From assembly GCA_937872385.1 (NCBI GenBank), contig CALMSO010000027.1, positions 124,001 through 188,000 on the forward strand: DNA of 64,000 nt, written 5' to 3'. This DNA comes from an uncultured Saprospiraceae bacterium (GTDB taxonomy: Bacteria > Bacteroidota > Bacteroidia > Chitinophagales > Saprospiraceae). This document shows positions 54,749-64,000 of the stretch, one piece after another. Position numbers and translations under genes: made by a program. The notes under the pieces are model-generated. The model was not told the origin of the DNA and made no database searches. It worked only from the letters and a program-made list of their open reading frames with translations. Position 1 is the first letter of the stretch. Each line of letters begins with the position of its first letter.

Positions 54749-54817
54749 TTTTCACAACTGCTTATCGCAAAACACCCAATCCCACAAAGCTCATAAATCC
54801 TTAAACCTTACAACCCT

Positions 54818-56536
54818 ATGTCTAACCTCGTTAGTAAAAATCTGCAAGCCTGGCGCGCACGCGTGGAGGAGTTGGTCAAGGATTTGCACGACCTGACCCG
54901 CCACACCGGCAACGAAGCTTTGGCGCAAACTGTAAGCGACCTACGCAATCGCATTCACGAGCCTTTTATGTTTGTAATTGTAGGGGAGGTAAAAGCTGGC
55001 AAAAGCAGTTTTATCAATGCACTGTTGGCCACAGGCCGCGAAATTACTAAAGTAGCGCCCCAGCCGATGACGGATATTATTTTGCAAATTCTTTATGGCG
55101 ACACCGAGGAGGAGATTACCATCAATCCGTATTTGAAAAAAATACTGCTCCCGGTGGACATTCTGCGGGAGATTGCCATCGTAGATACGCCAGGCACCAA
55201 TACCATCATCGAGCACCACCAAGAAATCACCGAGCGCTTCATCCCGGCCAGCGATTTGATTGTATTCGTATTTGAAGCCAAAAACCCCTATCGCCAGTCT
55301 GCTTGGGATTTTTTCAATTTTATCAACGAGGAGTGGCACAAGAAAATCATCTTTGTGTTGCAACAAAAAGACCTGATGAATGCCGAAGACCTTGCGGTGA
55401 ATCTAAAAGGTGTCAGCGAATATGCCATCAAAAAAGGAATAGCTGCGCCGGTCGTCTTTGCGGTTTCGGCTAAGGCCGAGCAAGAAGGCCGCCACGAAGA
55501 GAGCGGATTTGCACCCCTTCAGCAGTACATTCGGCAGCACATCACCGGTGGGCAGGCACCGCTTTTGAAATTGCAAAATAACGTTGCGCTGAGTCAAAAC
55601 ATTGCCGGGCGCATTGGGCAGGCATTGGACATCCGGCAGGCACAACTGACCGCTGATACTGAATTTCGCCAGGATATTCGCCAAACGCTCGACCACCAGG
55701 AGCGCCGCTCTTATCAGCAAGTGGATTTGCTCGTGGAAAATCTCGTGGCTGCTTACGAGCGTATTACCCGCGACAAAGAGGCAGAACTCAATGCCGGGCT
55801 GGGCTTTTTCTCACTGCTGCGCCGCTCTTTTTCGTCTATTTTTAGTAAAAAAACCTCCCTCAAGGAGTGGTTGGACCAATTAGCGCGCAACTTAGAGGGC
55901 GACCTGCACCGGGAGCTGCGCAACCGACTCGACCTCGGCGTTAGCGACTTGGCCGACAGCGTGCAGCAAATGGCAAAACTAATTGAACTGAAAATCCGGG
56001 ATAACCCAACCATTCTCAAGAGCGATCATGATATTTTTGGTGACATCGTTGAGCGGCGGGGGCGCGTCATTCTTGAATTGCAGGAGGCTTTCTCCAAATT
56101 TATGAACCAGACCGACAGTTTCACCGACAATCGGCTTTTTCCAGACAAAAGTTCGGTATCGCCCAATATTGCTACTGGCAGCGGGCTGGCCGTCATCGGG
56201 CTAATTCTCGCAGCCGTTACCCAAGGCATGGTCTTCGACGTCACCGGCGGCGTGCTCACCACTATTGGCGTACTGTTTGCGGGCGTCACAAGTAGCATTA
56301 AGCGTCGGAAAATACTCGCCGGCTTTCGGCAGGAAATTGCAAAGGGGCAAACTCGCCTCGAACAGGAGGTCAGCGACAAACTCAAGACTTACATCGAGCA
56401 GCTCAAGCTCAGGATTGATAGCAATTTCAAAGGCTTCGACACTATGCTGGAACGCGAGCAGGAGCAAATCAAGACCTTATCGGAACAACATCGGTCGCTC
56501 AACGTCCGCTTGGAGGCATTGGCAAAGGAATTATGA
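54818..56536 (+). CDS. Dynamin-family GTPase
   Basis: 572 residues. P-loop GEVKAGKSS at 56-64, DTPGTNT (G3) and QQKD (G4), a middle helical region (~240-430) and a hydrophobic hairpin at about 445-485 (SGLAVIGLILAAVTQGMVFD and GVLTTIGVLFAGV) that would insert in membrane, followed by coiled coil. Bacterial dynamin-like proteins remodel or protect membranes. No partner dynamin gene is adjacent, unlike the common paired arrangement. Confidence 0.9.
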   Translation: MSNLVSKNLQAWRARVEELVKDLHDLTRHTGNEALAQTVSDLRNRIHEPFMFVIVGEVKAGKSSFINALLATGREITKVAPQPMTDIILQILYGDTEEEITINPYLKKILLPVDILREIAIVDTPGTNTIIEHHQEITERFIPASDLIVFVFEAKNPYRQSAWDFFNFINEEWHKKIIFVLQQKDLMNAEDLAVNLKGVSEYAIKKGIAAPVVFAVSAKAEQEGRHEESGFAPLQQYIRQHITGGQAPLLKLQNNVALSQNIAGRIGQALDIRQAQLTADTEFRQDIRQTLDHQERRSYQQVDLLVENLVAAYERITRDKEAELNAGLGFFSLLRRSFSSIFSKKTSLKEWLDQLARNLEGDLHRELRNRLDLGVSDLADSVQQMAKLIELKIRDNPTILKSDHDIFGDIVERRGRVILELQEAFSKFMNQTDSFTDNRLFPDKSSVSPNIATGSGLAVIGLILAAVTQGMVFDVTGGVLTTIGVLFAGVTSSIKRRKILAGFRQEIAKGQTRLEQEVSDKLKTYIEQLKLRIDSNFKGFDTMLEREQEQIKTLSEQHRSLNVRLEALAKEL

Positions 56537-56584
56537 TGCAATACGGGCCTCAGCGCTGCCGTTATACCCTAAAACAACCTGTCC

Positions 56585-56953
56585 ATGCTTCCGCAAATAT
56601 TGCTGCTTATTAGTATAACGTTTCTGCCCGTCCTCCCGGCGCAGGATAAAGTCCACTGGCTTAGCGATACCGAGCACGAATTCGGCGATATTGTTCTGCG
56701 CCAGCCCGTTCGCCATACTTTTTCTTTCCGAAACATCAGCGACCAGCCCATTACCATTGACAATGTGCGCACTTCCTGTGGCTGCACAGGTACCACTTGG
56801 AGCTTTGAGCCAGTTTTACCCGATTCGACCAGCACCATTATAGTAGAATATGATGCCAAACAGCCCGGCTATTTTCGCAAGTACGCTAAAGTATTTTTCA
56901 GCGGCCAACGCCGCGCCGAAACACTCTGGATAACCGGCTACGTCGAGGAGTAA
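56585..56953 (+). CDS. DUF1573 protein
   Basis: 122 residues with a signal peptide (MLPQILLLISITFLPVLPA) and the DUF1573 core: EFGDIVLRQPVRHTFSFRNI and TIDNVRTSCGCTGTTWS, where the SCGCT stretch is the family hallmark; likely an Ig-like periplasmic domain. It lies 48 bases after the GTPase and convergent to the aminopeptidase gene (8-base gap). Confidence 0.9.
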   Translation: MLPQILLLISITFLPVLPAQDKVHWLSDTEHEFGDIVLRQPVRHTFSFRNISDQPITIDNVRTSCGCTGTTWSFEPVLPDSTSTIIVEYDAKQPGYFRKYAKVFFSGQRRAETLWITGYVEE

Positions 56954-56961
56954 GCCGCTGC

Positions 56962-58590
56962 TCACTTCTGCCTCACGGTTCCTTCAAAGAGTAGTTTCAC
57001 TGCCGGGTCGAGTAGCAGGCGCTCTGGGGCACGGGCCGCGGGTAGCTCGAAAGTGGTTTCCGCACCTTGCAAGCGAACGGTATGCACCTGAGGCACGCTG
57101 GCCGGGTCTTGATGCACCGCAATATCCAAAGGCACTTCGAATATTGGTGTTTTTTGCGTTTGCCGAATGCTTCCGCGAATAAGGCCCGCCGCTGCATCGT
57201 AGCGCCATTGTACATCCAACTTCGGATGCCCTGCGCCGTACAGCCATTGCTGAAAGAAGGTTTGCAAATCTCGGCCACTCACGGTTTCCATCACCCCCCG
57301 AAAATCGTCGGTCAATGCATTGCTGCTGGCGTAACGCGCATAATACGTGCGAATGCCTTGCCAAAAGAGCGAATCGCCGACTTCTTGTCGCAGCAGGTGC
57401 AGCACCCAGCCGCCTTTTTGGTAGGAATTGGTGTTCAACAAACGGTTGTAATCCGTCACGGTTGTATCCACAATGGGCACCAAATTTCGTTTGGCGTAGC
57501 TTATCACCTGCTGGCGCTGGGTTTCCAAAAGGGCGACAAAAGCCTCGCGGCCTTCGGCTTGCTCTACGTATAAGTTGGTCATGTACGTGGCAAAGCCTTC
57601 GCTGAGCCAGACGTGGTGCCAGTTGGCCTCTGATGCCGAATTGCCAAACCATTGGTGCGCAATTTCGTGCGCGATGAGACGCTCCTGCCCGCGCTGGCCG
57701 GTCACCGAGTTCTCAAAATAGAAAATATTGCTCGCATTTTCCATGCCGCCGTAGCGGGTTTTGGATTGCACATTCGCCAGCTTGCGGTAAGGATAGGGGC
57801 CCACATGCGCAATGAACCAGTTGAGAATGTCCATGGCGGGTTCGTAGTCATAAAAACCTTCCAGCCGATTTTCGGGAAAAACCCAACTCGTCACCGGAAT
57901 GCCTTGCACTTCGCCAACGAGCCTTACGGCAAAGGGCGCTACGCCAATCACCATGACCTTGGTAGGCAAGGGCACGGTTTCACCCCAATGCGTGAGTGTC
58001 AAGCTATTACCCAGATTTGTTTTTTCTAATAAAATGCCATTGGCCACTACTTGCCAATGCGCGGGCGCCGTGACGATGAACTCAACCGAAGCTTTGTCTG
58101 AAGGATGATCTACGGTAGGCAGCCAGTGGTGTGCGCGGTTGGGCCAGTTGTCACCAAAGAAAGTTCGGTGTCCAAATTTATTTTGGTCAATAATGAGACC
58201 TTCAGCGGGAATGCCTTGATAATCAATGCGAAAGGTATAAGTTGTATCCAATCGGGCCGGCTGCGGCAGTTGAATGGTCAAGCGATCATTCTGATGCTCC
58301 CATTTTAGTGGGTTGTTATCCAATAAAACCGTGCTAACTGCCATGCCGATGCCCGTTCTCTGCTGGTTTTTCAAATCGAGATAGAAAGCCGGCACAGGTT
58401 GCCGAAATTGAAGTTTTACGAGGGCAATGGCGCGTATTTCCTCGCTTGTGTCATTGAGTATGAGCGAAAAAGCGTAGTGCTGCACATCGAGTTGCGCGAG
58501 GCGTTCGTAGTGGCGCTGTGCATGCATCGTATCGGGCCGCCACAGCGCGGCCAAACAAAACAGAAGCAGGGTGAAATGAAGTTTCGGCAT
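56962..58590 (-). CDS. M1-family metallopeptidase (aminopeptidase N-like)
   Basis: 542 residues, signal peptide MPKLHFTLLLFCLAALWRPD. N-terminal beta-domain, then GGMENASNIFYFENS (substrate-binding exopeptidase motif), HEIAHQWFGN zinc site, downstream Glu in SEGFATYM. Lacks the C-terminal helical domain of PepN, as do short periplasmic homologues. Peptide turnover in the envelope. Confidence 0.93.
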   Translation of the reverse strand: MPKLHFTLLLFCLAALWRPDTMHAQRHYERLAQLDVQHYAFSLILNDTSEEIRAIALVKLQFRQPVPAFYLDLKNQQRTGIGMAVSTVLLDNNPLKWEHQNDRLTIQLPQPARLDTTYTFRIDYQGIPAEGLIIDQNKFGHRTFFGDNWPNRAHHWLPTVDHPSDKASVEFIVTAPAHWQVVANGILLEKTNLGNSLTLTHWGETVPLPTKVMVIGVAPFAVRLVGEVQGIPVTSWVFPENRLEGFYDYEPAMDILNWFIAHVGPYPYRKLANVQSKTRYGGMENASNIFYFENSVTGQRGQERLIAHEIAHQWFGNSASEANWHHVWLSEGFATYMTNLYVEQAEGREAFVALLETQRQQVISYAKRNLVPIVDTTVTDYNRLLNTNSYQKGGWVLHLLRQEVGDSLFWQGIRTYYARYASSNALTDDFRGVMETVSGRDLQTFFQQWLYGAGHPKLDVQWRYDAAAGLIRGSIRQTQKTPIFEVPLDIAVHQDPASVPQVHTVRLQGAETTFELPAARAPERLLLDPAVKLLFEGTVRQK

Positions 58591-58614
58591 CGTAAATAAG
58601 CGTTGTTTTTATAA

Positions 58615-58625
58615 TTGATTATCAG
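58615..58625. repeat. Short intergenic palindrome TTGATTATCAG
   Basis: Member of the YTGATWATCAR group, between the divergent M1 peptidase and leuA genes. Confidence 0.45.
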
Positions 58626-58798
58626 TTATTTATGTACAAAAAGCGATAATTTCAGACAAGCAGTACCGCCCGAATTTGGTTTGTCCGCCCCTCAATAATA
58701 CGATAATTTAGATTTCTATTTTAAAAACGAGCCTGTCAGCTTGCAAAAAACGCGTTTCCCTATTTCAAAAAGTGAGCTGACCAAAAAATATTTTAATT

Positions 58799-59965
58799 AT
58801 GTCGCAAGATCGAATTATTATTTTTGATACCACGCTGCGCGATGGCGAGCAGGTGCCTGGCTGCAAACTGAATATGGATCAGAAAATCAAGGTAGCGCTG
58901 GAATTAGAACGCCTCGGCGTGGACGTCATCGAGGCGGGTTTTCCCATCAGCAGCCCTGGCGATTTTGCGGCGGTGGAAGCCATTTGCAAAGCGGTGAAAA
59001 CCCCCACGGTTTGCGGCTTGTCGCGGGCCGTTGAGCAAGACATCAAGGTGGCGGCCGAAGCACTGCGCTATGCCAAGCACCCCCGAATTCACACGGGTAT
59101 CGGCACTTCCGATTCGCATGTACAGCACAAGCTGCGCACCACGCGTGAGCAGGTATTGGAACGCGCCGTAGCAGCCGTCAAATTAGCGAAAAGCTTTGTA
59201 GAAGACGTAGAGTTTTATGCCGAAGACGCTGGCCGCACCGACAACGACTACCTCGCGCAGGTGATCGAAGCGGTCATCAAAGCGGGTGCTACCGTGGTGA
59301 ATATCCCTGATACAACGGGCTACTGCCTGCCGGAACAATATGGCGCTAAAATCAATTATTTGGCTGAAAATGTGCCAAATATACATAAGGCAATTATTTC
59401 AACTCACTGCCATAATGACTTGGGGCTGGCTACGGCCAACTCCATTTACGGCGTCATCAACGGTGCGCGGCAAATCGAGTGTACTATCAATGGCGTAGGC
59501 GAGCGCGCCGGCAACACTTCGCTCGAAGAGGTTGTCATGATATTGAAACAACACCCCGAATTAAATTTGGAAACCGGCATCAACACGCGCCTGCTCAATG
59601 CCGTGAGCCGCTTGGTGTCCGAAAGTATGGCCATGCCGGTGCAGCCCAACAAAGCCATCGTAGGTGCCAATGCCTTTGCGCATTCGTCGGGTATTCATCA
59701 GGATGGCGTGATCAAGCGGCGCGACACTTACGAAATCATTGACCCCGTTGAAGTTGGCGTAGATACTTCCAAAATTGTGCTCACGGCGCGCAGCGGCCGG
59801 GCCGCGCTGGCTTATCGCTGCAAAAATATTGGCTATAATGTGACGAAAGACGAGTTGGATGTCGTTTATACGAAATTCCTTGAGGTAGCCGACCGGAAAA
59901 AGGAAGTCAACGACGAAGATTTGCATTTGATCATGGAAGAAGTGCAGATTGCGATGACGGTGTAG
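58799..59965 (+). CDS. leuA: 2-isopropylmalate synthase (short form)
   Basis: 388 residues. First step of leucine synthesis from 2-oxoisovalerate and acetyl-CoA. Catalytic signature [13 protein letters not shown] near residue 10-22, [15 protein letters not shown] and [15 protein letters not shown]. The ~120-residue regulatory LeuA-dimer domain that mediates leucine feedback is absent, so feedback may be weak or differ; homologues of this length exist in the phylum. Start of leuA-C-D-B. Confidence 0.94.
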   Translation: MSQDRIIIFDTTLRDGEQVPGCKLNMDQKIKVALELERLGVDVIEAGFPISSPGDFAAVEAICKAVKTPTVCGLSRAVEQDIKVAAEALRYAKHPRIHTGIGTSDSHVQHKLRTTREQVLERAVAAVKLAKSFVEDVEFYAEDAGRTDNDYLAQVIEAVIKAGATVVNIPDTTGYCLPEQYGAKINYLAENVPNIHKAIISTHCHNDLGLATANSIYGVINGARQIECTINGVGERAGNTSLEEVVMILKQHPELNLETGINTRLLNAVSRLVSESMAMPVQPNKAIVGANAFAHSSGIHQDGVIKRRDTYEIIDPVEVGVDTSKIVLTARSGRAALAYRCKNIGYNVTKDELDVVYTKFLEVADRKKEVNDEDLHLIMEEVQIAMTV

Positions 59966-59993
59966 GGGGCTGTAGGTGATGGGTGATGGGGTA

Positions 59994-60024
59994 TTGAGAA
60001 TTTGAAAAAATATGTGTATATTTG
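59994..60024 (+). promoter_or_regulatory. Promoter of vapBC
   Basis: TTG at 59994-59996 and TATATTTG at 60017-60024 with a 20-base spacer, a full promoter match, 19 bases before the vapB start. The pair is thus likely expressed independently of leu. Confidence 0.7.
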
Positions 60025-60042
60025 CACTAAAAGAGGTGTATA

Positions 60043-60237
60043 ATGCGAACAAATATTGTAATTGATGATACATTGATGGAACGTGCTTTAACGCTGAGCG
60101 GACTGAATACCAAGAAAGCAGTGGTAGAGGCCGCACTCAAGCTGTTTATTCAAATCCAGCAGCAGGCTGCACTACGTGCATTGCGAGGCAAACTGCAATG
60201 GGAAGGTGATTTGGAAGAAATGCGCCTTGACCAATGA
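60043..60237 (+). CDS. vapB: VapB-type antitoxin
   Basis: 64 residues, MRTNIVIDDTLMERALTLSG then NTKKAVVEAALKLFI, a ribbon-helix-helix DNA-binding antitoxin of the DUF2191/VapB type. Stops in the ATGA overlap with the toxin gene, which ensures coupled translation. It should repress the promoter just upstream together with its toxin. Confidence 0.88.
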   Translation: MRTNIVIDDTLMERALTLSGLNTKKAVVEAALKLFIQIQQQAALRALRGKLQWEGDLEEMRLDQ

Positions 60238-60623
60238 CCATCGTAGATGCATCGGTCTGGATTGATTATTTCAATGGCGTGGGTAGCCGCGAAACCGACC
60301 TATTGGATGGGCTGCTGGGGCGCGAACCGGTGGGCATCGGCGATTTGACGCTAACGGAAGTGCTGCAAGGTTTTACTGCTGATACAGACTATGAAACCGC
60401 CAAAACCGCCTTACAAGCACTTGCTTTTTTCCCGTTTGGTGGCAAAGATATTGCTATAAAAAGCGCTGAAAATTATCGTCTGCTGCGTAAGAGGGGCATT
60501 ACGGTTCGAAAAACAATAGACGTCATCATCGCTACATTTTGTATCGTTGAAAACTTTTCCTTACTGCATTCCGACCGGGATTTCGAGCCTTTCGTGACGC
60601 ATTTGGGATTGAAAGTATTATAA
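60234..60623 (+). CDS. vapC: VapC-type PIN-domain toxin
   Basis: 129 residues with PIN domain: IVDASVWIDYFNG (first Asp), DLTLTEVLQGF (Glu), and the C-terminal Asp in VIIATFCIVENFSLLHSDRDF. A ribonuclease, often acting on tRNA or rRNA. Overlaps vapB by four bases. Located between leuA and leuC, an accessory insertion that keeps the leu gene order. Confidence 0.92.
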   Translation: MTIVDASVWIDYFNGVGSRETDLLDGLLGREPVGIGDLTLTEVLQGFTADTDYETAKTALQALAFFPFGGKDIAIKSAENYRLLRKRGITVRKTIDVIIATFCIVENFSLLHSDRDFEPFVTHLGLKVL

Positions 60624-60752
60624 ATACAAGACCGAACGACTACCTTGTTTTTAATAAAATAATTTGCACAAATAGCTGTTTTTCAGAGTTTTACAAATTT
60701 TAAAAATTAATTATTAAAATTAAAACAGCGTAAAGCCACAATAACAAAAAAC

Positions 60753-62150
60753 ATGAGCACCAAAAAAACGCTCTTCGATAAAATCTGGGATGCGCACGTA
60801 GTGACCACCATCGAGGGCGGACAGGATGTACTCTACATTGACCGGCACTTCATTCACGAGGTGACGAGCCCGCAGGCCTTTGACGGGCTGGCGAAGCGGG
60901 GCATTGGTGTATTCCGACCGGGCAAAACCATCGCTACGGCCGATCATAACGTGCCCACCCAACATCAGGATCAACCGATTCAGGAGCCTTTGTCGCGCTT
61001 TCAGGTGCAAAAATTAGTGGAAAACTGCGCGCAATTCGGCGTAGAACTTTACGGCTTGGGCCATCCGTACCAGGGCATCGTGCACGTCATTGGGCCGGAG
61101 TTGGGCATCACCCAGCCGGGCATGACCATCGTCTGCGGCGACAGCCACACTTCCACGCACGGAGCCTTTGGCGCTATCGCTTTTGGCATTGGCACCAGCC
61201 AAGTAGAGCAAGTGTTAGCCACGCAGTGTTTGCTACAAAAACGCCCCAAACGGATGCGCATCACCGTGGACGGCACCTTGCAAAAAGGCGTCTTGTCCAA
61301 AGACATTATATTGTATATCATTGCACAACTCACCGCAGCCGGCGGCACAGGCTATTTTGTAGAATACGCAGGCTCGGCCATTCGCTCGCTTTCGATGGAA
61401 GCCCGCATGACCATTTGCAATATGAGCATCGAAATGGGCGCACGCGGTGGATTGATCGCACCGGATGAAGTGACATTTTCTTACGTAAAAGGCAGAAAAT
61501 TTGCCCCTCAAGGTGCAGCTTGGGATAAAGCCCTCGCCTATTGGCAAACTTTACATTCCGACCCGGATGCGGTTTTCGATAAGGAATATCATTTCAAAGC
61601 CGAAGACATCGAGCCGATGGTGACCTATGGCACCAATCCAGGCATGGGCATCAAGGTATCACAAACGATTCCGGAAGCTGCTGCCGAAAACGCCCAATCA
61701 TTCGGTAATTCATTGAAATACATGGATTTACAATCTGGCGAAAGCTTATTGGGCAAGCCCATTCAGCACGTCTTTATTGGCAGTTGCACCAATTCCCGCA
61801 TTGAAGATTTGCGCCTTGTAGCCGAGTACGTAAAAGGCAAAAAGAAAGCGCCGCATGTGCAGGTGATGGTGGTGCCCGGCTCGCAGCAGGTAGCCGCACA
61901 AGCCAAAGCCGAAGGCATTGACCAAATACTGATGGAAGCGGGTTTTGACTTCCGCGAACCGGGCTGCTCGGCCTGCCTCGGCATGAACGAAGATAAAATT
62001 CCGGCGGGTGCGTACTGCGTGTCCACTTCCAATCGCAATTTTGAAGGGCGGCAAGGTCCCGGCGCGCGCACCATTTTGGCCAGCCCGCTGACGGCTGCGG
62101 CCGCCGCAATTGCTGGAAAAATCATGGATGTGCGGAAAGTGCTAAACTAA
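60753..62150 (+). CDS. leuC: 3-isopropylmalate dehydratase large subunit
   Basis: 465 residues. Aconitase-like enzyme that isomerises 2- to 3-isopropylmalate with LeuD. Cluster Cys in [12 protein letters not shown] (~349) and [14 protein letters not shown] (two more Cys, ~410), the [4Fe-4S] signature. N-terminal [15 protein letters not shown] is typical. Confidence 0.97.
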   Translation: MSTKKTLFDKIWDAHVVTTIEGGQDVLYIDRHFIHEVTSPQAFDGLAKRGIGVFRPGKTIATADHNVPTQHQDQPIQEPLSRFQVQKLVENCAQFGVELYGLGHPYQGIVHVIGPELGITQPGMTIVCGDSHTSTHGAFGAIAFGIGTSQVEQVLATQCLLQKRPKRMRITVDGTLQKGVLSKDIILYIIAQLTAAGGTGYFVEYAGSAIRSLSMEARMTICNMSIEMGARGGLIAPDEVTFSYVKGRKFAPQGAAWDKALAYWQTLHSDPDAVFDKEYHFKAEDIEPMVTYGTNPGMGIKVSQTIPEAAAENAQSFGNSLKYMDLQSGESLLGKPIQHVFIGSCTNSRIEDLRLVAEYVKGKKKAPHVQVMVVPGSQQVAAQAKAEGIDQILMEAGFDFREPGCSACLGMNEDKIPAGAYCVSTSNRNFEGRQGPGARTILASPLTAAAAAIAGKIMDVRKVLN

Positions 62151-62206
62151 ATAAACTTGCAAGGAATATAAATTTGCACGAACTTGCAGTGCATAAAGCA
62201 AGTATT

Positions 62207-62863
62207 ATGCATGAAGTTTTTAATCTGGACATAGAAAAGAAATATTCTTACGCAGACTATGTGAACTGGAGTTTTGCAGAGCGCATTGAACTTATCAGAG
62301 GGCGTATTTTTAAAATGCCGCCATCGCCGATGGCCCGACATCAGATAACCGTGCAAAATATAGATGGGTTGGTCTGGAGCTATCTGCGAGGAAAGCCCTG
62401 CCGCGTATTTCATGCGCCATTCGATGTGCGCCTGCCTTTGCCAGAAACCCTAAAAAAAACATTTAAACCGCTGAAAAAGAACGAAAAATATATATTCACA
62501 AATATCCCTGACGATCAAATTTTCACAGTTGTACAGCCAGATATCTGTGTGATTTGCCAGTTGGCAAAAATAGACCGCCGAGGCTGCCTTGGCGCACCAG
62601 ATTGGATTGTAGAGGTGATTTCAAAAGAAACCGCACATATGGACGTGCACGAAAAATTTCAGCTATACGAAGAAGCAGGAGTAAAAGAATATTGGTTAGT
62701 TACGCCCGATGTAAAGCAGGTCACCGTTTTTGATTTAAATGAAGTAAATAAATATCAGTTGCGAAAAATGTATGCAGCGCCTGATGTAATCCCGGTGCAT
62801 ATTTTCCCTGATTTGGTAATAGATTTAAACGAAGTATTTGATTGGCAAGAAGAAGAATATTAA
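62207..62863 (+). CDS. Uma2-family (DUF820) nuclease
   Basis: 218 residues from ATG 62207 (the ATG at 62174 adds eleven residues and is less likely). PD-(D/E)XK fold: the metal site is formed by PDICVI (Asp), and EVISKET with HEKFQLYEEAGVKEYWLV, the Uma2 motif. Function of the family is not settled; it is abundant in cyanobacteria and spread by transposition or transfer. Sits between leuC and leuD, so it interrupts the leu operon. Confidence 0.85.
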   Translation: MHEVFNLDIEKKYSYADYVNWSFAERIELIRGRIFKMPPSPMARHQITVQNIDGLVWSYLRGKPCRVFHAPFDVRLPLPETLKKTFKPLKKNEKYIFTNIPDDQIFTVVQPDICVICQLAKIDRRGCLGAPDWIVEVISKETAHMDVHEKFQLYEEAGVKEYWLVTPDVKQVTVFDLNEVNKYQLRKMYAAPDVIPVHIFPDLVIDLNEVFDWQEEEY

Positions 62864-62885
62864 TATCGCTTTCCATGACGAACGG

Positions 62886-62902
62886 CGAGCCGCGAATAGC
62901 AA
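62886..62902 (+). repeat. Copy of the short GAGCCGCGAATAGCAAA repeat
   Basis: GCGAGCCGCGAATAGCAAA, same consensus as the copies around galK and before the ligase. Followed at 62914 by a YTGATWATCAR palindrome. Confidence 0.5.
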
Positions 62903-62913
62903 ATTGCAAATCA

Positions 62914-62924
62914 CTGATTATCAA
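62914..62924. repeat. Short intergenic palindrome CTGATTATCAA
   Basis: Fifth member of the group, 60 bases before leuD. Confidence 0.45.
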
Positions 62925-62983
62925 TGATATAAAAACTATCCCAATTAACAAATAACAATATCCCATTACTTATCAAGTTTTTT

Positions 62984-63580
62984 ATGCAACAATTCACCAC
63001 CATCATTTCCACCGCCGTACCACTGCCCATCGAGGATGTGGATACCGACCAGATTATTCCGGCGCGCTTCCTGAAAGCCACTACCCGCGAGGGTTTTGGC
63101 GAAAATCTCTTCCGCGACTGGCGCTACCACGCAGATGATACACCCAAAGCAGATTTTGTGCTCAACAACCCAATTTATACCGGACAGATTCTCGTCGCGG
63201 GGCGCAACTTCGGCTGCGGTTCCAGTAGAGAACACGCGGCCTGGGCCATTCAAGACTATGGCTTCCAAGTGGTGGTGTCGAGTTTTTTTGCCGATATTTT
63301 TCGCGGCAATGCGCTGAACAATGGGCTGCTACCGGTGCAGGTAAGCGACGCTTTTTTGCACGATATTTTTTCGGCAATGGAAGCCAATCCGCAAACCAAA
63401 ATTGAAATTAACCTTGAAAATCAGTCTATTACGCTTATAAAAACCGGCCACACCGAAACATTTGACATTGACCCGTATAAAAAAGTGTGCCTAATCAATG
63501 GCTACGATGATATTGATTATCTGCTGAGCATCAAGGATAAAATTGTGGCTTTTGAAAAGACAATAGACAATAGACAATAG
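62984..63580 (+). CDS. leuD: 3-isopropylmalate dehydratase small subunit
   Basis: 198 residues, swivel domain of isopropylmalate isomerase: [20 protein letters not shown] at the start and [14 protein letters not shown] (substrate and Ser loop) near 72-85. Works with LeuC. Standard length. Confidence 0.97.
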   Translation: MQQFTTIISTAVPLPIEDVDTDQIIPARFLKATTREGFGENLFRDWRYHADDTPKADFVLNNPIYTGQILVAGRNFGCGSSREHAAWAIQDYGFQVVVSSFFADIFRGNALNNGLLPVQVSDAFLHDIFSAMEANPQTKIEINLENQSITLIKTGHTETFDIDPYKKVCLINGYDDIDYLLSIKDKIVAFEKTIDNRQ

Positions 63581-63725
63581 ATTTTAGATTTTAGATGCTA
63601 GATTTTGGAACTGCCCATCAACCTTTTAACCTCTCAACTTTTAAACCCCTCTAAACCTATTCCCCAATTCCCCTATCACCCCATTCAACTTTTATAAACC
63701 TTTTCAACTTTTCAACCTAAAAAAA
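63581..63725. repeat. Low-complexity intergenic tract before leuB
   Basis: TAGATTTTAGAT-type units then CAACTTTT/CCTTTTCAACTT-like repeats, inverse in style to 23656-23820. Non-coding; no promoter seen. Confidence 0.45.
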
Positions 63726-63733
63726 ACATTCCC

Positions 63734-64000
63734 ATGAAAAAGAAATTTGCAGTATTGCCCGGCGATGGTATCGGGCCGGAAGTGACCGAACAAGCGATGA
63801 AGGTATTGGATGCCATAGCAGATCGCTTCAATCATTTTTTTGAATATTGCTATTGCGAAGTGGGCGCTGCTGCCATTGACAGCACGGGCGACCCGCTGCC
63901 ACCGGCCACCCTCGACGCTTGCCTGCACGCCGACGCCATCCTCTTCGGGGCTATTGGTCACCCCAAATACGACAACGACCCCTCGGCGCCCGTGCGCCCA
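63734..64000 (+). CDS. leuB: 3-isopropylmalate dehydrogenase, N-terminal part (runs off window)
   Basis: 89 codons from ATG 63734: MKKKFAVLPGDGIGPEVTEQ, the NAD-binding start of LeuB, then LHADAILFGAIGHPKYDND, matching the substrate region. Completes leuA-C-D-B. Ends at the window edge. Confidence 0.95.
   Translation, partial: MKKKFAVLPGDGIGPEVTEQAMKVLDAIADRFNHFFEYCYCEVGAAAIDSTGDPLPPATLDACLHADAILFGAIGHPKYDNDPSAPVRP

Noticed and set aside
15998..62924. YTGATWATCAR sites as FNR/CRP boxes
   Set aside because: The half-sites have one base between them, not the four of FNR; no such regulator gene is in the window.
1..64000. tRNA, rRNA or CRISPR array
   Set aside because: No cloverleaf with GGTTCGA-type loop, no conserved rRNA stretches and no regularly spaced identical repeats were seen.

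Overview
The window is chromosomal DNA from a member of the Bacteroidota, most likely of the Saprospirales/Lewinella type. Several things point there: promoters of the TAnnTTTG type with almost no Shine-Dalgarno sequences, an Alternative Complex III (ActABCDEF) gene set joined to caa3-type oxidase genes, LytTR and LytS-type signalling, SPOR and OmpA envelope proteins, and GG-leader peptide style. Gene density is high on both strands. I see no rRNA, tRNA or CRISPR array.

Layout. 0-3 kb: rimP-nusA-infB on the minus strand, with a leader terminator before rimP and a separate infB promoter. 3-13.5 kb: mixed housekeeping and envelope genes (DUF4112, folB, glutaryl-CoA dehydrogenase, an OmpA protein, a thioredoxin-SPOR protein, paaE with a TetR regulator and a PaaR-like operator, an ATP-dependent DNA ligase). 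13.5-19.1 kb: an AT-rich block of likely foreign origin (AraC regulator, AhpD-like protein, SDR, MFS-rhodanese fusion, a cyclase remnant, a hydrolase). 19.2-27 kb: galK between inverted short repeats, a beta-barrel protein, an aldo/keto reductase, ung, a large DUF3352-like protein, DUF423, with several dispersed repeat elements.

27-45 kb is the functional core: a minus-strand respiratory cluster. It encodes ActA-F (quinol to cytochrome c electron transfer), then cytochrome oxidase subunits II, I, haem O synthase, two subunit III proteins and subunit IV, then accessory proteins. Subunit II carries a C-terminal OmpA peptidoglycan-binding domain, which would tie the oxidase to the cell wall. ActA carries an additional N-terminal monohaem domain. 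A SCO-like protein has lost its copper ligands. Upstream of actA lie two homologous minus-strand small RNA candidates.

45.6-49.4 kb: a signalling group (cytosolic TPR histidine kinase, a 50-residue GG-leader peptide, LytTR response regulator, DoxX protein) that could be a peptide-signalling module. 50-58.6 kb: purK, an ABC exporter, an M28-PDZ peptidase, a dynamin-like GTPase, DUF1573 and an M1 aminopeptidase. 58.8-64 kb: leuA-leuC-leuD-leuB with a vapBC toxin-antitoxin pair and a Uma2 nuclease inserted between the leu genes.

Calls rest on reading the sequence and on knowledge of the families; no database search was run.
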